32,763 nt of DNA from Chloroflexi bacterium HGW-Chloroflexi-9. GTDB lineage: Bacteria > Chloroflexota > Dehalococcoidia > UBA2979. Below the pieces are notes generated by a model that did not search any database, was not told the origin of the DNA, and saw nothing but the letters and a program-made list of their open reading frames with translations. Position numbers and translations under genes: made by a program. Each line of letters starts with the position of its first letter. The stretch's first letter is position 1. Location of the stretch: contig PHBR01000033.1 in assembly GCA_002840675.1 (NCBI GenBank), positions 1 to 32,763 of the forward strand, read 5' to 3'. Of the stretch, positions 15,434 to 24,222 are shown one piece after another.

Positions 15434-17524
15434 CTACAGGTGGCGTGTCACCGGCAGTTCGCGATGGCGGACGCCGGTGGCGCCCCACACCGCGCCCGTC
15501 ACCGCCGCGCTCAGTGGCACCAGCCCCGGCTCACCCGCCCCCGTCGAGGGGTCCGTGTCGTCGCCGACGAAGCGCACGTCGATCCGCGGCGTGTCCACGA
15601 TGCGCGGCACGCGGTAGCGCGCGAAGCCCGCGTTCAACAGCCGCCCGTCCTCGAAGTCGCTCGCCTCGAACAGCGTCCCGCCGAGGCCCATGACGATGGA
15701 GCCCTCCATCTGGTTCAGGGCGCCTTCTGGGTTCACGACCAGGCCGCAGTCCAGCGACGCCTGCACGCGATGCACGCGCACGTCACGGCCTGCCACCGAC
15801 ACCTCGACGGCGGTCGCCACGTACGAGCCGACATCGATGCCGAGCGCGATCCCGGCGCCACGACCCTCGCCGAGGCGCGGGCCGGACCACCCGAAGTCGG
15901 ACGCGGCCGTCTCCAGCACGCGCCGGAAGCGCGGGTGCGAGAGGTTCCGCAGCCGCAGTTCCACCGGGTCGAGGCCGGCCGCCTCGGCGATCTCGTCCAT
16001 GTGCGTCTCGCGCGCGAAGTGGTTCACCGCCGCCCCGAGCGAGCGGTAGGAGCCCGAGGGCAACGGGCTGTCCGAGCGGTAGACGAGCGAGCGGACGTGC
16101 GGCACGTCGTACGGCGTGTCCGCGCCTCGGCGGCCGATCATCACGCGCTCTCCGGAGTGGTACGCGTCGCTCTGCCACGCGGTGATCCGGCCGTGCGCGT
16201 CGAAGCCGCTCTTGATCCGCACGATCGCGGCCGGGCGGAAGTTGGACCACATGGTCTCCTCCCCCCGCGTGAACGCCACGCGCACCGGTCGCCCCGCGAC
16301 CTTCGCCAGGCGTGCCGCCTCGATCGCAAGGCCGTAGGGGGACTTCGCACCGAAGCCGCCGCCGATCTCCGGCGCGATCACGCGCACCCGCGACTCCTCG
16401 ATGCCGAACGCGGCTGCGAGTTCCTGGCGGATGCCGAAGGGACGCTGCGTCCCCGCCCACACCGTGAGCCGGTCGCCCTCCCACACCGCGACCGCGGCGC
16501 GCGGCTCCATCGGCGCGGGCGCGATGTACGGGATGTAGTAGGTGCTTTCGATCACGCTTGAGGCGGCCCGGAAGCCCTCGTCCAGGTCGCCGGCCTCCTG
16601 CACCGCGTAGCCGTCCACACCGCTCTCCACGAGCAGCGCCGGCATGTCGAAGCGGGACGGTTGGCCCTCGCGCAGTTGCCAGTCGATCACGGCCGCGCGC
16701 GCGCCGAGCGCCGCCGCTTCGTCGCTCTCACCGAGGACCGCGATCAGGTCGCCCTCGTCCACCACGCGCGCGACGCCGGGCATCCGCTCCGCCGCCGACA
16801 GGTCGATGCGCGTCGGACGCGCGCCGTAGGCGGGCGGCCGCAGGATCGAGGCGTACAGGACGCCTGCGGGCAGCACGTCCTGCGAGTAGACGGCGCGCCC
16901 GGTCACCCGGTCGAGCGCGTCGACGCGCTGGCGCTGGGCACGGCCCATCAGCGTGAACTCGGACGGCCCGAAGACCGCCGGGCGCTCCGAGATCTCGCGC
17001 TCGATCGACTGGCCAGCGAGCAAATCCGCGTAGGAGATGCCGCGCGAGGGGTCGGCCTTCGGGCGCACCTGCCCGGCGCTCGCCTCCAGATCGCTGGCTG
17101 GGAGATCGAGGCGGTCGGAGGCCAGCGCCAGGATCGCCTCGCGCGCGGTCGCTGCGGCCTTCCGCAGTTGCCACCCCACGCGCGCCGTCGACTGGCTCCC
17201 GAACGTGCCCATGTCCCACGGCACACGGTCCGTGTCGCCCAGCACCACCTCGACGTCATCGAGGCCGACGCGCAACTCGTCGGCAACCTCGATTGCCAGT
17301 CCGGTGCGGATGTTCTGGCCGTACTCCACCTTGCCGGCGTACGCGGTCACACTGCCGTCCGGCCACACGGCGATCCACGTCGCGCGCTCGGTCTGCGGCT
17401 GGGTGTTGCCGTACGTCGCCTGGCCGTAGCCGGTCCTCGAGGCGGGGAAGCCGACGGTGACGTCGCCGACGATGCGGAGCGGCGAGGTGGAGGGCGATGC
17501 GGAGACGCGCTCTGACCCAGTCAC
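15434..17524 (-). CDS. Molybdenum hydroxylase large subunit, isoquinoline 1-oxidoreductase beta-like
   Basis: A 696-aa molybdopterin-binding subunit. It begins with a segment related to the second molybdopterin domain (AGKVEYGQNIRTGLAIEVAD, GSQSTARVGWQL) before the usual N-terminal domain (ALDRVTGRAVYSQDV), an order typical of IorB-type subunits. Later motifs are EIGGGFGAKSPYG, SYRSLGAAVNHFARE, and GAGEP with Glu665 as catalytic base. There is no Tat signal, so it should act in the cytoplasm. GTG 17524 overlaps the stop of the upstream [2Fe-2S] gene (GTGA), so the pair is translationally coupled. There is no FAD subunit, as in two-subunit IorAB enzymes that pass electrons to a membrane or cytochrome acceptor. 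Confidence 0.87.
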   Translation of the reverse strand: MTGSERVSASPSTSPLRIVGDVTVGFPASRTGYGQATYGNTQPQTERATWIAVWPDGSVTAYAGKVEYGQNIRTGLAIEVADELRVGLDDVEVVLGDTDRVPWDMGTFGSQSTARVGWQLRKAAATAREAILALASDRLDLPASDLEASAGQVRPKADPSRGISYADLLAGQSIEREISERPAVFGPSEFTLMGRAQRQRVDALDRVTGRAVYSQDVLPAGVLYASILRPPAYGARPTRIDLSAAERMPGVARVVDEGDLIAVLGESDEAAALGARAAVIDWQLREGQPSRFDMPALLVESGVDGYAVQEAGDLDEGFRAASSVIESTYYIPYIAPAPMEPRAAVAVWEGDRLTVWAGTQRPFGIRQELAAAFGIEESRVRVIAPEIGGGFGAKSPYGLAIEAARLAKVAGRPVRVAFTRGEETMWSNFRPAAIVRIKSGFDAHGRITAWQSDAYHSGERVMIGRRGADTPYDVPHVRSLVYRSDSPLPSGSYRSLGAAVNHFARETHMDEIAEAAGLDPVELRLRNLSHPRFRRVLETAASDFGWSGPRLGEGRGAGIALGIDVGSYVATAVEVSVAGRDVRVHRVQASLDCGLVVNPEGALNQMEGSIVMGLGGTLFEASDFEDGRLLNAGFARYRVPRIVDTPRIDVRFVGDDTDPSTGAGEPGLVPLSAAVTGAVWGATGVRHRELPVTRHL

Positions 17525-17994
17525 GAGGCACCTTCCCCGGAGGCGGCGCGCTCCACGGCGGCGGCGATGCGCTGGTAGGTGCCGCAGCGGCACATGTGCT
17601 CCGCGAGCGCCTCCCGGATCTCGCCGGCGGAGGCGTCCGGCCGCCGGTTCAGGAGGCCCACGGCGCCCATGATGAAGCCGGGGATGCAGTAGCCGCACTG
17701 CATCGCCTGCTCCTCCACGAACGCGCGCTGCACCGGGTGCAGGTCCTCCACGGAGGTGCCGGGCGACAGGCCCTCGATGGTGGTGACCTCGCCGCCGGCG
17801 ACCGCGCCCACCGTCGTCATGCAGGAGCGCAGCGCCTGGCCGTCCACCAGCACCGTGCACGCCCCGCACAGCCCCTCGCCGCACCCGTATTTCGTCCCGG
17901 TCAGCCCGAGGTCGAAGCGCAGGAAGGAGAGCAGGTTCCGCTCGCCGTGCGCCGCCTCGCGCCTCGCGCCGTTCACATTCAGCGTGATCGTCAT
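17521..17994 (-). CDS. [2Fe-2S] small subunit of molybdenum hydroxylase (IorA/CoxS type)
   Basis: A 157-aa two-cluster ferredoxin subunit. The plant-type cluster motif is YGCGEGLCGACTVLVDG followed by RSC (residues about 37-60). The second, all-helical cluster domain has CGYCIPGFIMGA and CRCGTY (residues about 98-140). These carry electrons from the molybdenum site of the large subunit encoded directly downstream with a 4-nt overlap. ATG 17994 follows a GAGGCGAG site and lies 13 nt after the LLM gene, so all three form one operon. Confidence 0.92.
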   Translation of the reverse strand: MTITLNVNGARREAAHGERNLLSFLRFDLGLTGTKYGCGEGLCGACTVLVDGQALRSCMTTVGAVAGGEVTTIEGLSPGTSVEDLHPVQRAFVEEQAMQCGYCIPGFIMGAVGLLNRRPDASAGEIREALAEHMCRCGTYQRIAAAVERAASGEGAS

Positions 17995-18007
17995 CGCTCG
18001 CCTCGTC

Positions 18008-19063
18008 CTAGACCGTCGCGCCCTTGCTGGCGCCGGTGATGTCCGCCATCAGTTCGACCACCTCGGGCTGGCGGGTGCTGACCGTCAGGCCGGTGATGCC
18101 AGAGTCCTCCCACGCGCGGAAGCGCTGGCGGATGCGCGCCGGCGGCCCCACCAGGGCGGACTCGTCGCAGTAGTCGTCCGGGACCTCCTCCAGCGCCTCC
18201 GCCTTGCGGCCCGCCAGGTACAACTCCTGGATGCGCGCCGCCGCCTCGCCGTAGCCACGGCGCACCATCTGCTGGTTGTGGAAGTTCAGTTCCGGGTGGC
18301 CCATACCGCCCACATATAGCGCCACGCGCGGCTTCATCGCCCGCAGCGCGCCCCGGACATCGTCCGTCACGTTCACGACCACGCTCGGCTGGAACTCGAA
18401 GCCATCGCCAATCGCCTTCTCGCCCCCGGAGCGCGCGAACCCCTCCTCAAGGCGTTCGCGGTAGTCCGCCATCCTGGACGGCACGAAGCCCAGCGGCAGC
18501 AGCCCGTCGCAGAGCTCGCCCGCCAGCCGGAGGTTGGAGGGGTTCCCCGCACCGAGGAAGATCGGCAGGTGCGGGTTCATGTGCAGGATCGACTTGAGCG
18601 GCTTGCCCATGTGCGCGGAGCCCGGCCCCTCGTAGGGCAGTGAGATCTCGCGGCCCTGGTGCGTCACCGGCTCTTCGCGCGCGAAGACCTTCTTCATGAT
18701 CGTGATGTAGTCGCGCAGCTTGTAGTACGGCTTGCCCCAGGGCACCCCGTACCACCCCTCCACGATCTGCGGCCCGGAGACGCCGAGGCCCGCGACCACA
18801 CGGCCACCGCCGGCCAGCGCGTCCACCGTCTGCACCTCCATGGCCGCGGCGGCCGGCGTACGCGCGGCGACCTGGATGATCGCGGTACCCAGGCGGATGC
18901 GTTCCGTCTTCGCGGCGAGGTAGGCGAGCGGCGTGATCGCGTCCGAGCCGTACGCCTCGGCCGTCCACACGGAGTCGAACCCGAGCCGCTCCGCCTGCTG
19001 CACGAGGTCGACGGGGATATCCAGTTCGGCCCCCGAGTACCCGATCGACAGTCCGAGTTTCAT
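18008..19063 (-). CDS. LLM-class flavin/F420-dependent oxidoreductase
   Basis: A 351-aa luciferase-like monooxygenase-fold TIM barrel. Recognisable blocks are GLSIGYSGAELDIPVDLVQQ, GFDSVWTAEAYGSDAITPL, RIRLGTAIIQVAARTPAAAA, LAGGGRVVAGLGVSGPQIVEG and LPIFLGAGNPSNLRLAGELC. Members use FMN or F420 to oxidise or reduce varied substrates; the sequence does not decide which. ATG 19063 follows AAGGGGTGG. It is the first gene of the operon with the two molybdenum hydroxylase subunits, so it may act in the same catabolic pathway, for instance ring oxidation. That pathway is inferred from context only. The 173-nt spacer to the divergent MFS gene holds no further recognised feature. Confidence 0.87.
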   Translation of the reverse strand: MKLGLSIGYSGAELDIPVDLVQQAERLGFDSVWTAEAYGSDAITPLAYLAAKTERIRLGTAIIQVAARTPAAAAMEVQTVDALAGGGRVVAGLGVSGPQIVEGWYGVPWGKPYYKLRDYITIMKKVFAREEPVTHQGREISLPYEGPGSAHMGKPLKSILHMNPHLPIFLGAGNPSNLRLAGELCDGLLPLGFVPSRMADYRERLEEGFARSGGEKAIGDGFEFQPSVVVNVTDDVRGALRAMKPRVALYVGGMGHPELNFHNQQMVRRGYGEAAARIQELYLAGRKAEALEEVPDDYCDESALVGPPARIRQRFRAWEDSGITGLTVSTRQPEVVELMADITGASKGATV

Positions 19064-19236
19064 CCTCGACCACCCCTTCGCCACGCCCGCAGTCCCGGCC
19101 GGGCCGTGCAGGCAGCCGCAGTATTGCAGAATCAGAGAACGAACAACGGCAGCCGCTTCCTCGACTGGACGGGGCATGTACCATGCGGCGGCACGCGGCA
19201 ACGCGGCGATCAACCCATGACCAGTGAGGGTGGAGA

Positions 19237-20619
19237 TTGAGTACCGACTCAGGTGACGATAGTCACCGTACGAGCACCGGCGCCGCCCCGGCCGCGCCGG
19301 AAGGGCCAGCACCCAGCGCCGCAGGCGGACCGGCTGACGGGCCGCCCAGCGAGCGCCGCTTCCGTACCTTCGATTCGCTGATCGATGTGCCGGCGTTCCG
19401 CTGGTACATCCTGGCGATGACCGGCAACTGGGGCGCGCTCCAGATGCAACAGGTCGCGCGCGGCTTTCTGGCCTACGAGATCACCGGGTCGTTCGCCGCG
19501 CTCGGCTTCCTGGAACTCGCGAACTCCATGCCTCGCGTGGTGCTGGCGCTGTATGGCGGCGTCCTGGCCGACCGGCTGAGCCGGCGCGCGATCATTCAGA
19601 CCGGACAGGCACTCGTGGCGGTCTTCGCCGCGGTGATCGCGGTGCTGCTGTTCACCGATAACCTCAAGTTTGAACACCTGATCTTCGCGACGATCGCACA
19701 GGGGATCGTGAACTCATTCGTCCTGCCCGCGCGTCAGTCCATGATCCCGGAGATCGTGGGCGTGAATCGCGTGATGAACGCGTTCGCGCTCAACGTCTTC
19801 GTCCTCAACGTCGTGCGCCTCGCCGCGCCGGCCCTCGCGGGCGTGCTCATCGCCGTCGCCGGCCCGTCCTGGGTGTTCGCACTGATGGCCGTAATGAACG
19901 TCCTCGCCGTGCTCGCGCTCTTCCCCGTCCCCATCACCAACGCGCGCACCCGCGCCGCCCTGGCCAACGGCGGCAGCACCGAGGCACCCGCAGCCCCGAC
20001 GAAGAAGGACCGCGCCGGCCTCCGTGCGATGGCCGAAACGCTCGCCTACCTGAAGACGGAGCACGTCCTCATCTGGCTCCTCCTGATCCACGGCCTCAGC
20101 TCCACCCTCTCGCTCCCCTATCAGCGCCTGCTGCCAGGTTTCGTGCGCGAGGTGTTGAGCACGGACGCGGACCAGGCTGCGGTGCGCATCGGCCTGCTCC
20201 TGACGATGACCGCGGTCGGCGCGCTCGTCGGGTCGCTGCTCATCGCCTCGTTGCCCAGCCGTCGCCAGGGCAAGTTGCTGATCGCGAGCATGGTGATCTT
20301 CGGCGTGGCGCTGATGGCGTTCTCCGCGTCCGAGGTGCTGTGGCTCAGCATGGCGATCGTGCTCGTGCTCGGCGTGGGGCAGGCGGGCCGCCAGTCGCTC
20401 GTCAACATCATGATCCAGACGCGCGTAAGCGACGCCTACCGAGGGCGGGTGAGCAGCATCATGCTGCTGGACGACGGCGTGGAGTCGCTCGGCATCTTCG
20501 GCATCGCGCTGCTCGCCGAGGTCGTGGGGCCGCAGTGGGCGCTCGGCGCGGTCGGCCTCGCACTGGTCGGGATGGGCGCATTCCTGTGGGCCGCGCGTGT
20601 GATCCGCGACCTCGACTAG
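19237..20619 (+). CDS. MFS transporter (MFS_3, EntS-like)
   Basis: A 460-aa major facilitator. After a ~45-residue hydrophilic Ala/Pro/Asp-rich N-terminus come about 12 membrane segments, starting FRWYILAMTGNW. It has the GGVLADRLSRR loop and the ARQSMIPEIV block after TM4 seen in the EntS/MFS_3 branch, which includes siderophore and drug exporters. A long hydrophilic loop at about residues 245-270 divides the halves. TTG 19237 is the assigned start, with GAGGGTGGAG immediately upstream; its distance is tight, and later initiation before residue 40 would keep all membrane segments. A related transporter is at 22878-24191. Confidence 0.82.
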   Translation: MSTDSGDDSHRTSTGAAPAAPEGPAPSAAGGPADGPPSERRFRTFDSLIDVPAFRWYILAMTGNWGALQMQQVARGFLAYEITGSFAALGFLELANSMPRVVLALYGGVLADRLSRRAIIQTGQALVAVFAAVIAVLLFTDNLKFEHLIFATIAQGIVNSFVLPARQSMIPEIVGVNRVMNAFALNVFVLNVVRLAAPALAGVLIAVAGPSWVFALMAVMNVLAVLALFPVPITNARTRAALANGGSTEAPAAPTKKDRAGLRAMAETLAYLKTEHVLIWLLLIHGLSSTLSLPYQRLLPGFVREVLSTDADQAAVRIGLLLTMTAVGALVGSLLIASLPSRRQGKLLIASMVIFGVALMAFSASEVLWLSMAIVLVLGVGQAGRQSLVNIMIQTRVSDAYRGRVSSIMLLDDGVESLGIFGIALLAEVVGPQWALGAVGLALVGMGAFLWAARVIRDLD

Positions 20620-20632
20620 CACCGCCTGAGGG

Positions 20633-21883
20633 CTACAGCGCGACCTCGGCGGTCACACGCGGCTTCGGCCGCTTCGCCAGCGCGAAGAAGATCGACCCGA
20701 CGGCGGCGAGCACGGCCAGGGTGTCGAAGCCGATGCGGTAACTGCCCGTCTGGTCGTAGACGAGCCCGGCAAACACCGGCCCGAAGATGGCGCCGACGAT
20801 GACGATCATGTTCGAGACGCCCATGATCTTCCCGAACGCGCCGGCGCCGAAGTAGTCGGCTCGCAGCGCCGCCATCTGTGGCCCGCGCATCCCCCAGGCC
20901 AGGCCGTGGATGATCACGAAGGACACGACCATCCAAGTCGCCGCGGCGTGCGACAGCAGCAGCATGCCGATCGCGTGCGCGCCCATACAGCCGAAGGCCA
21001 TGAACCGTTTGCTGGAATGGTCCCCGATCCAGCCTCCGGCCAGGGTGCCAAACATGAACATCAGCGTGAGCATCGAGTAGACGAAGGCCGCCCGGCCGAG
21101 CGAGTAGCCCAGCGTCTCCGTCAGGTGCGACACCATGTGGGTGTTCACGGCGCCCACCACGAACAACGCGAACCCGTGCCCGATCGAGAGCCACCAGAAC
21201 GAGGGCTGGCGCAGCGCCTCGCCCAGCGTGAAGTCGCCGGGGGACATGGCGTTGGTCGAGTTGGCCGCGCCCTCCACCATCGGCGCGCCGTCCGGGCCCA
21301 GGCCTTTGTCCGAGGGACGGTGCACCAGTAACTGAGTGATCGGCAGGCCGACCGCCATCACCAGCACGCCGGAGCCGAACGCCGTCGCGCGCCAGCCGAA
21401 CGTCTCCAGGGCGAGCACCGTGATCGGCACGACCACCCCGCCGAGCGCGCCACCGACGCTGGTCAGGCTGAGGGCGGTCGAGCGGCGACGGACAAACCAC
21501 TGCACCACTGCCGTGGTGATCGTCAGGTACCCCATCAGGCTGGCGCCGATCGCCATCACCATGAACGAGGCATAGAACATGCCCAGCGTCTGGACCTGGC
21601 TGAACAGCATGAAACCGGCGCCGAAGATGACGATGCCGGCGCGCGTCACGCGCCGGGGACCGACACGGTCGACCAGCCATCCCTGCAACGGCCCGACGAT
21701 CCCACCCTCCATCTCGCGGAGGGCGGAGGCGAGCGACAACTGCGTGCGGGTCCAGCCAAAGTCGGCGCCCAGCACCACGATGTAGGAGCCGTACGCCTGG
21801 CCCAGCAGTGAGCCCTGCAACAGTTGCAGCACCGCGCCGGTCAGCACAATCCACCAGCCGTGGAAGATCTTGCGCTGCGGCAC
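20633..21883 (-). CDS. MFS transporter, OFA/monocarboxylate-like
   Basis: A 416-aa major facilitator with 12 predicted segments, beginning IFHGWWIVLTGAVLQLL. DFGWTRTQLSLASALREMEG, GWLVDRVGPRR and VVQWFVRRRSTALSL mark the same OFA/MCT-like branch as the protein at 2619-3980. GTG 21883 follows AAGGGGG at 5-nt spacing; upstream in-frame residues are hydrophilic and not family-like. A TATGAT hexamer on the minus strand (21929-21924) could be its -10 element, though no good -35 is seen. It converges on the MFS_3 gene with a 13-nt gap. The transported solute is unknown. Confidence 0.82.
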   Translation of the reverse strand: MPQRKIFHGWWIVLTGAVLQLLQGSLLGQAYGSYIVVLGADFGWTRTQLSLASALREMEGGIVGPLQGWLVDRVGPRRVTRAGIVIFGAGFMLFSQVQTLGMFYASFMVMAIGASLMGYLTITTAVVQWFVRRRSTALSLTSVGGALGGVVVPITVLALETFGWRATAFGSGVLVMAVGLPITQLLVHRPSDKGLGPDGAPMVEGAANSTNAMSPGDFTLGEALRQPSFWWLSIGHGFALFVVGAVNTHMVSHLTETLGYSLGRAAFVYSMLTLMFMFGTLAGGWIGDHSSKRFMAFGCMGAHAIGMLLLSHAAATWMVVSFVIIHGLAWGMRGPQMAALRADYFGAGAFGKIMGVSNMIVIVGAIFGPVFAGLVYDQTGSYRIGFDTLAVLAAVGSIFFALAKRPKPRVTAEVAL

Positions 21884-22011
21884 GAGGCCCCCTTCGTGGG
21901 ACCGACAACTCGGTAGACAGGCATCATACGGACGCAACGGGCCTCGGTCGCGGCTGGCGGATCCCGGCACAGTACGATGCGCGCGCCGCTGCCCTCTCGT
22001 GGGAGAACACG

Positions 22012-22827
22012 ATGACCGACCGTCCGTCCAGCCGGTACCTCACGGACAGCGCACCCGGGCTGCACCTGCTGGAGTGGGGTGAGGACGGCGCCCCGCCGGT
22101 TGTACTGCTCCACGGCGCGGCGCAGCACGCCGGTGTGTGGGAGCCGGTCGCCTCCCATCTACCCGGGTTCCACCTGATCGCCCCGGATGCACGCGGGCAT
22201 GGGCGATCCGACCCCGCACCGGATTACGGGGTAGAGGCGTACGTTGGCGACCTCGACCGCGTCGTACACGCCATCGGCCGGCCGGTGGCGCTCGTCGGCC
22301 ATTCAACCGGCGCGCTCGTCGCCATGCAGTTCGCCGCGCGCTTCCCCGCCCGCGTCTGGGCGGCCGCCTTCCTCGACATCGACCCTCGCCCCCGGGACTC
22401 GCAGCACGAACGGCTGCGCGAGGCGGGATCGCGTCCACCTCGGCGGTTCGCCTCGTTCGAGGAGGTGGTGGCCGGCATCGGGCGCGTCACGCCCGGGATC
22501 TCACCGGCCATCGCCCGGCGCCTCGCGGAGACCGGCTACGAGGAGGTGGAGCCAGGTGCTTATCAGCAACGGCTCGACCCGCGGACGCTCGCGGACTACC
22601 CGCAGTTCGACAACTGGTCGATCCTCCCGGCGATCACCTGCCCGGTGCTGGTGGGGCGCGGCGAGGAGTCCACGGTGAGCAGCCAGGACGCCGCAGAGGA
22701 GGCGGCGCGTCTTCTACCCCGGGGCCGGCTGGAAATGCTCCCCGGTGCGCATCAGCTCCATCTCCAGCACCCGGAACGGCTCGCCGCCACCCTGGCGGCC
22801 TTCCTCGTGACGCACCGTCCCGGCTGA
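22012..22827 (+). CDS. Alpha/beta hydrolase
   Basis: A 271-aa alpha/beta-hydrolase with a complete standard triad layout: VVLLHGAAQHAGVWEPV (oxyanion hole), LIAPDARGHGRSD, nucleophile elbow VGHSTG with Ser98, and a terminal GAHQLHLQHPER His. The acid is likely Glu or Asp in the VGRGEES turn. The cap region (about 120-200) is helical. Such enzymes hydrolyse esters, epoxides or C-C bonds; no substrate can be assigned. ATG 22012 follows GGGAGA. It precedes an MFS_3 transporter by 50 nt on the same strand, so the two may be cotranscribed as an uptake or export plus hydrolysis pair. Confidence 0.85.
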   Translation: MTDRPSSRYLTDSAPGLHLLEWGEDGAPPVVLLHGAAQHAGVWEPVASHLPGFHLIAPDARGHGRSDPAPDYGVEAYVGDLDRVVHAIGRPVALVGHSTGALVAMQFAARFPARVWAAAFLDIDPRPRDSQHERLREAGSRPPRRFASFEEVVAGIGRVTPGISPAIARRLAETGYEEVEPGAYQQRLDPRTLADYPQFDNWSILPAITCPVLVGRGEESTVSSQDAAEEAARLLPRGRLEMLPGAHQLHLQHPERLAATLAAFLVTHRPG

Positions 22828-22877
22828 CCTTCGACCGCTTCCCCCGCGGGTGTATCGTGCCCGCAATCGAGGCGCCG

Positions 22878-24191
22878 ATGACCACTGGCACGGACCGTCC
22901 CGGCATCCAGGAGCCGCCCGTACCCGCGGACGAGGCGCCCCTCGCCGCGCCTGCCGGGCCGCCAGTGAAGCGCCGCAAGGCGACGCTGGCGGAGATTTTC
23001 GTCTCCTTTCGGCTGCGGGACTTCCGCTACTTGACCGCCTCCACGCTCGCCGCCGGCTTCGCCCAGTGGGCGAAGCAACTCGCGCTGTTCGCTCTCGTCT
23101 ACGACATGACCGGCTCCGCCGTGCAACTTGGCGCGGTCGCCGCGTTCCGAGGCGGCGTGGGGACGCTGATCGCGCCCTTCGGCGGCTACCTCTCCGATCG
23201 CTTCCCGCGACGGGTGGTGATCGTGCTGTCGACGATGCTCGACGCCGCGCTCGCCGGCACGCTCGCAGTGCTGGTGCTCGCCGACCTCGCGCACGTCTGG
23301 CATGTGTACGCGATCGCCTTCGGGGGCGGCCTCGCGCAGTCGATCAACCAGCCGGCACGCCAGGCGTTCGTCTACGACGTGACCACGGACGAGACGCTCC
23401 AGAACGCGATCGCCGTGAATTCCATGGTGCAGAACATCTCGCGCGTCCTCGGACCGTCCGGCTTCGGTGTGATGATGGCGACCTGGGGCGTCGCCTCGGC
23501 GCTGATCGCGCTGGTCGTCCTGCAACTGGCGGCGGTCGTCGCCACGCTCCAGATCAGCCGCGTCACCCGCCAGGTCCAGGCGCGCAGCGGCTCGCGGCCG
23601 GTCAAGATGATGAAAGAGGGCTTCGAGTACTGCTGGCGGGACCGGCGGATACTGGGCCTGATCGCCGTCTCCGTGATCCCCTCGCTGCTGATCTACCCCT
23701 ACATCCCGTTCCTAAAGGTGGTGTCGGAGGAAGTCCTGCACCGCGGCAACGCCGGCTTCGGCATGCTCTCCTCGATGATGGGGTGGGGCTCGCTGGTCGG
23801 TCTGTTCACGCTCGCCTGGCTCGGCAGCGTGCAGAGCCGCGGCCGGATGATGCTGCTCGGCTACATCTGCTACGGCGCGCTACTCACCGGGTTCGCCGCG
23901 TCATCCAACTATGCGCTGTCGCTCTCCATCCTCGCGCTCGCCGGTGTCTTCCACTCCGTCGCCATGACGCTGAACGCCACGCTCCTGCTGGAGATCGCGC
24001 CGGGCGAGATGCGAGGCCGCGTGATGGCGGTGAACCAGATGTCGCACGGCGTGCAGCCGATCGGGTCGCTTCCGATGGCGTTCGCGGTGTCCGCCTACGG
24101 CCCGCAACTCGGCATCGGCATGTTCATGGCGACCGCCACGGTCGCGTTCGTGGTCTTCCTCGTCACCTGGACGTCCGTCCGCCGGATGTAG
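22878..24191 (+). CDS. MFS transporter (MFS_3, EntS-like)
   Basis: A 437-aa major facilitator. A ~50-residue Pro/Ala-rich hydrophilic N-terminus leads to FRLRDFRYLTASTLAAGFAQ, then GGYLSDRFPRRVVI, INQPARQAFVYDV and RGRVMAVNQMSHG, all landmarks of the MFS_3/EntS branch shared with the 19237 gene. ATG 22878 has GAGGCG five bases upstream; GTG 22857 is an in-frame alternative. It lies downstream of the alpha/beta hydrolase gene and converges on the next MFS gene with a 31-nt gap. Export of a small organic molecule is the family's usual role; the molecule is unknown. Confidence 0.83.
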   Translation: MTTGTDRPGIQEPPVPADEAPLAAPAGPPVKRRKATLAEIFVSFRLRDFRYLTASTLAAGFAQWAKQLALFALVYDMTGSAVQLGAVAAFRGGVGTLIAPFGGYLSDRFPRRVVIVLSTMLDAALAGTLAVLVLADLAHVWHVYAIAFGGGLAQSINQPARQAFVYDVTTDETLQNAIAVNSMVQNISRVLGPSGFGVMMATWGVASALIALVVLQLAAVVATLQISRVTRQVQARSGSRPVKMMKEGFEYCWRDRRILGLIAVSVIPSLLIYPYIPFLKVVSEEVLHRGNAGFGMLSSMMGWGSLVGLFTLAWLGSVQSRGRMMLLGYICYGALLTGFAASSNYALSLSILALAGVFHSVAMTLNATLLLEIAPGEMRGRVMAVNQMSHGVQPIGSLPMAFAVSAYGPQLGIGMFMATATVAFVVFLVTWTSVRRM

Positions 24192-24222
24192 ACGACGGCC
24201 CGAGGCGGCTCGCGCCGGTCGG

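Noticed and set aside
19217-19240. Seven-codon ORF (MTSEGGD) overlapping the TTG start of the MFS gene
   Set aside because: Too short to judge; its sequence is mostly the ribosome-binding region of the MFS gene.
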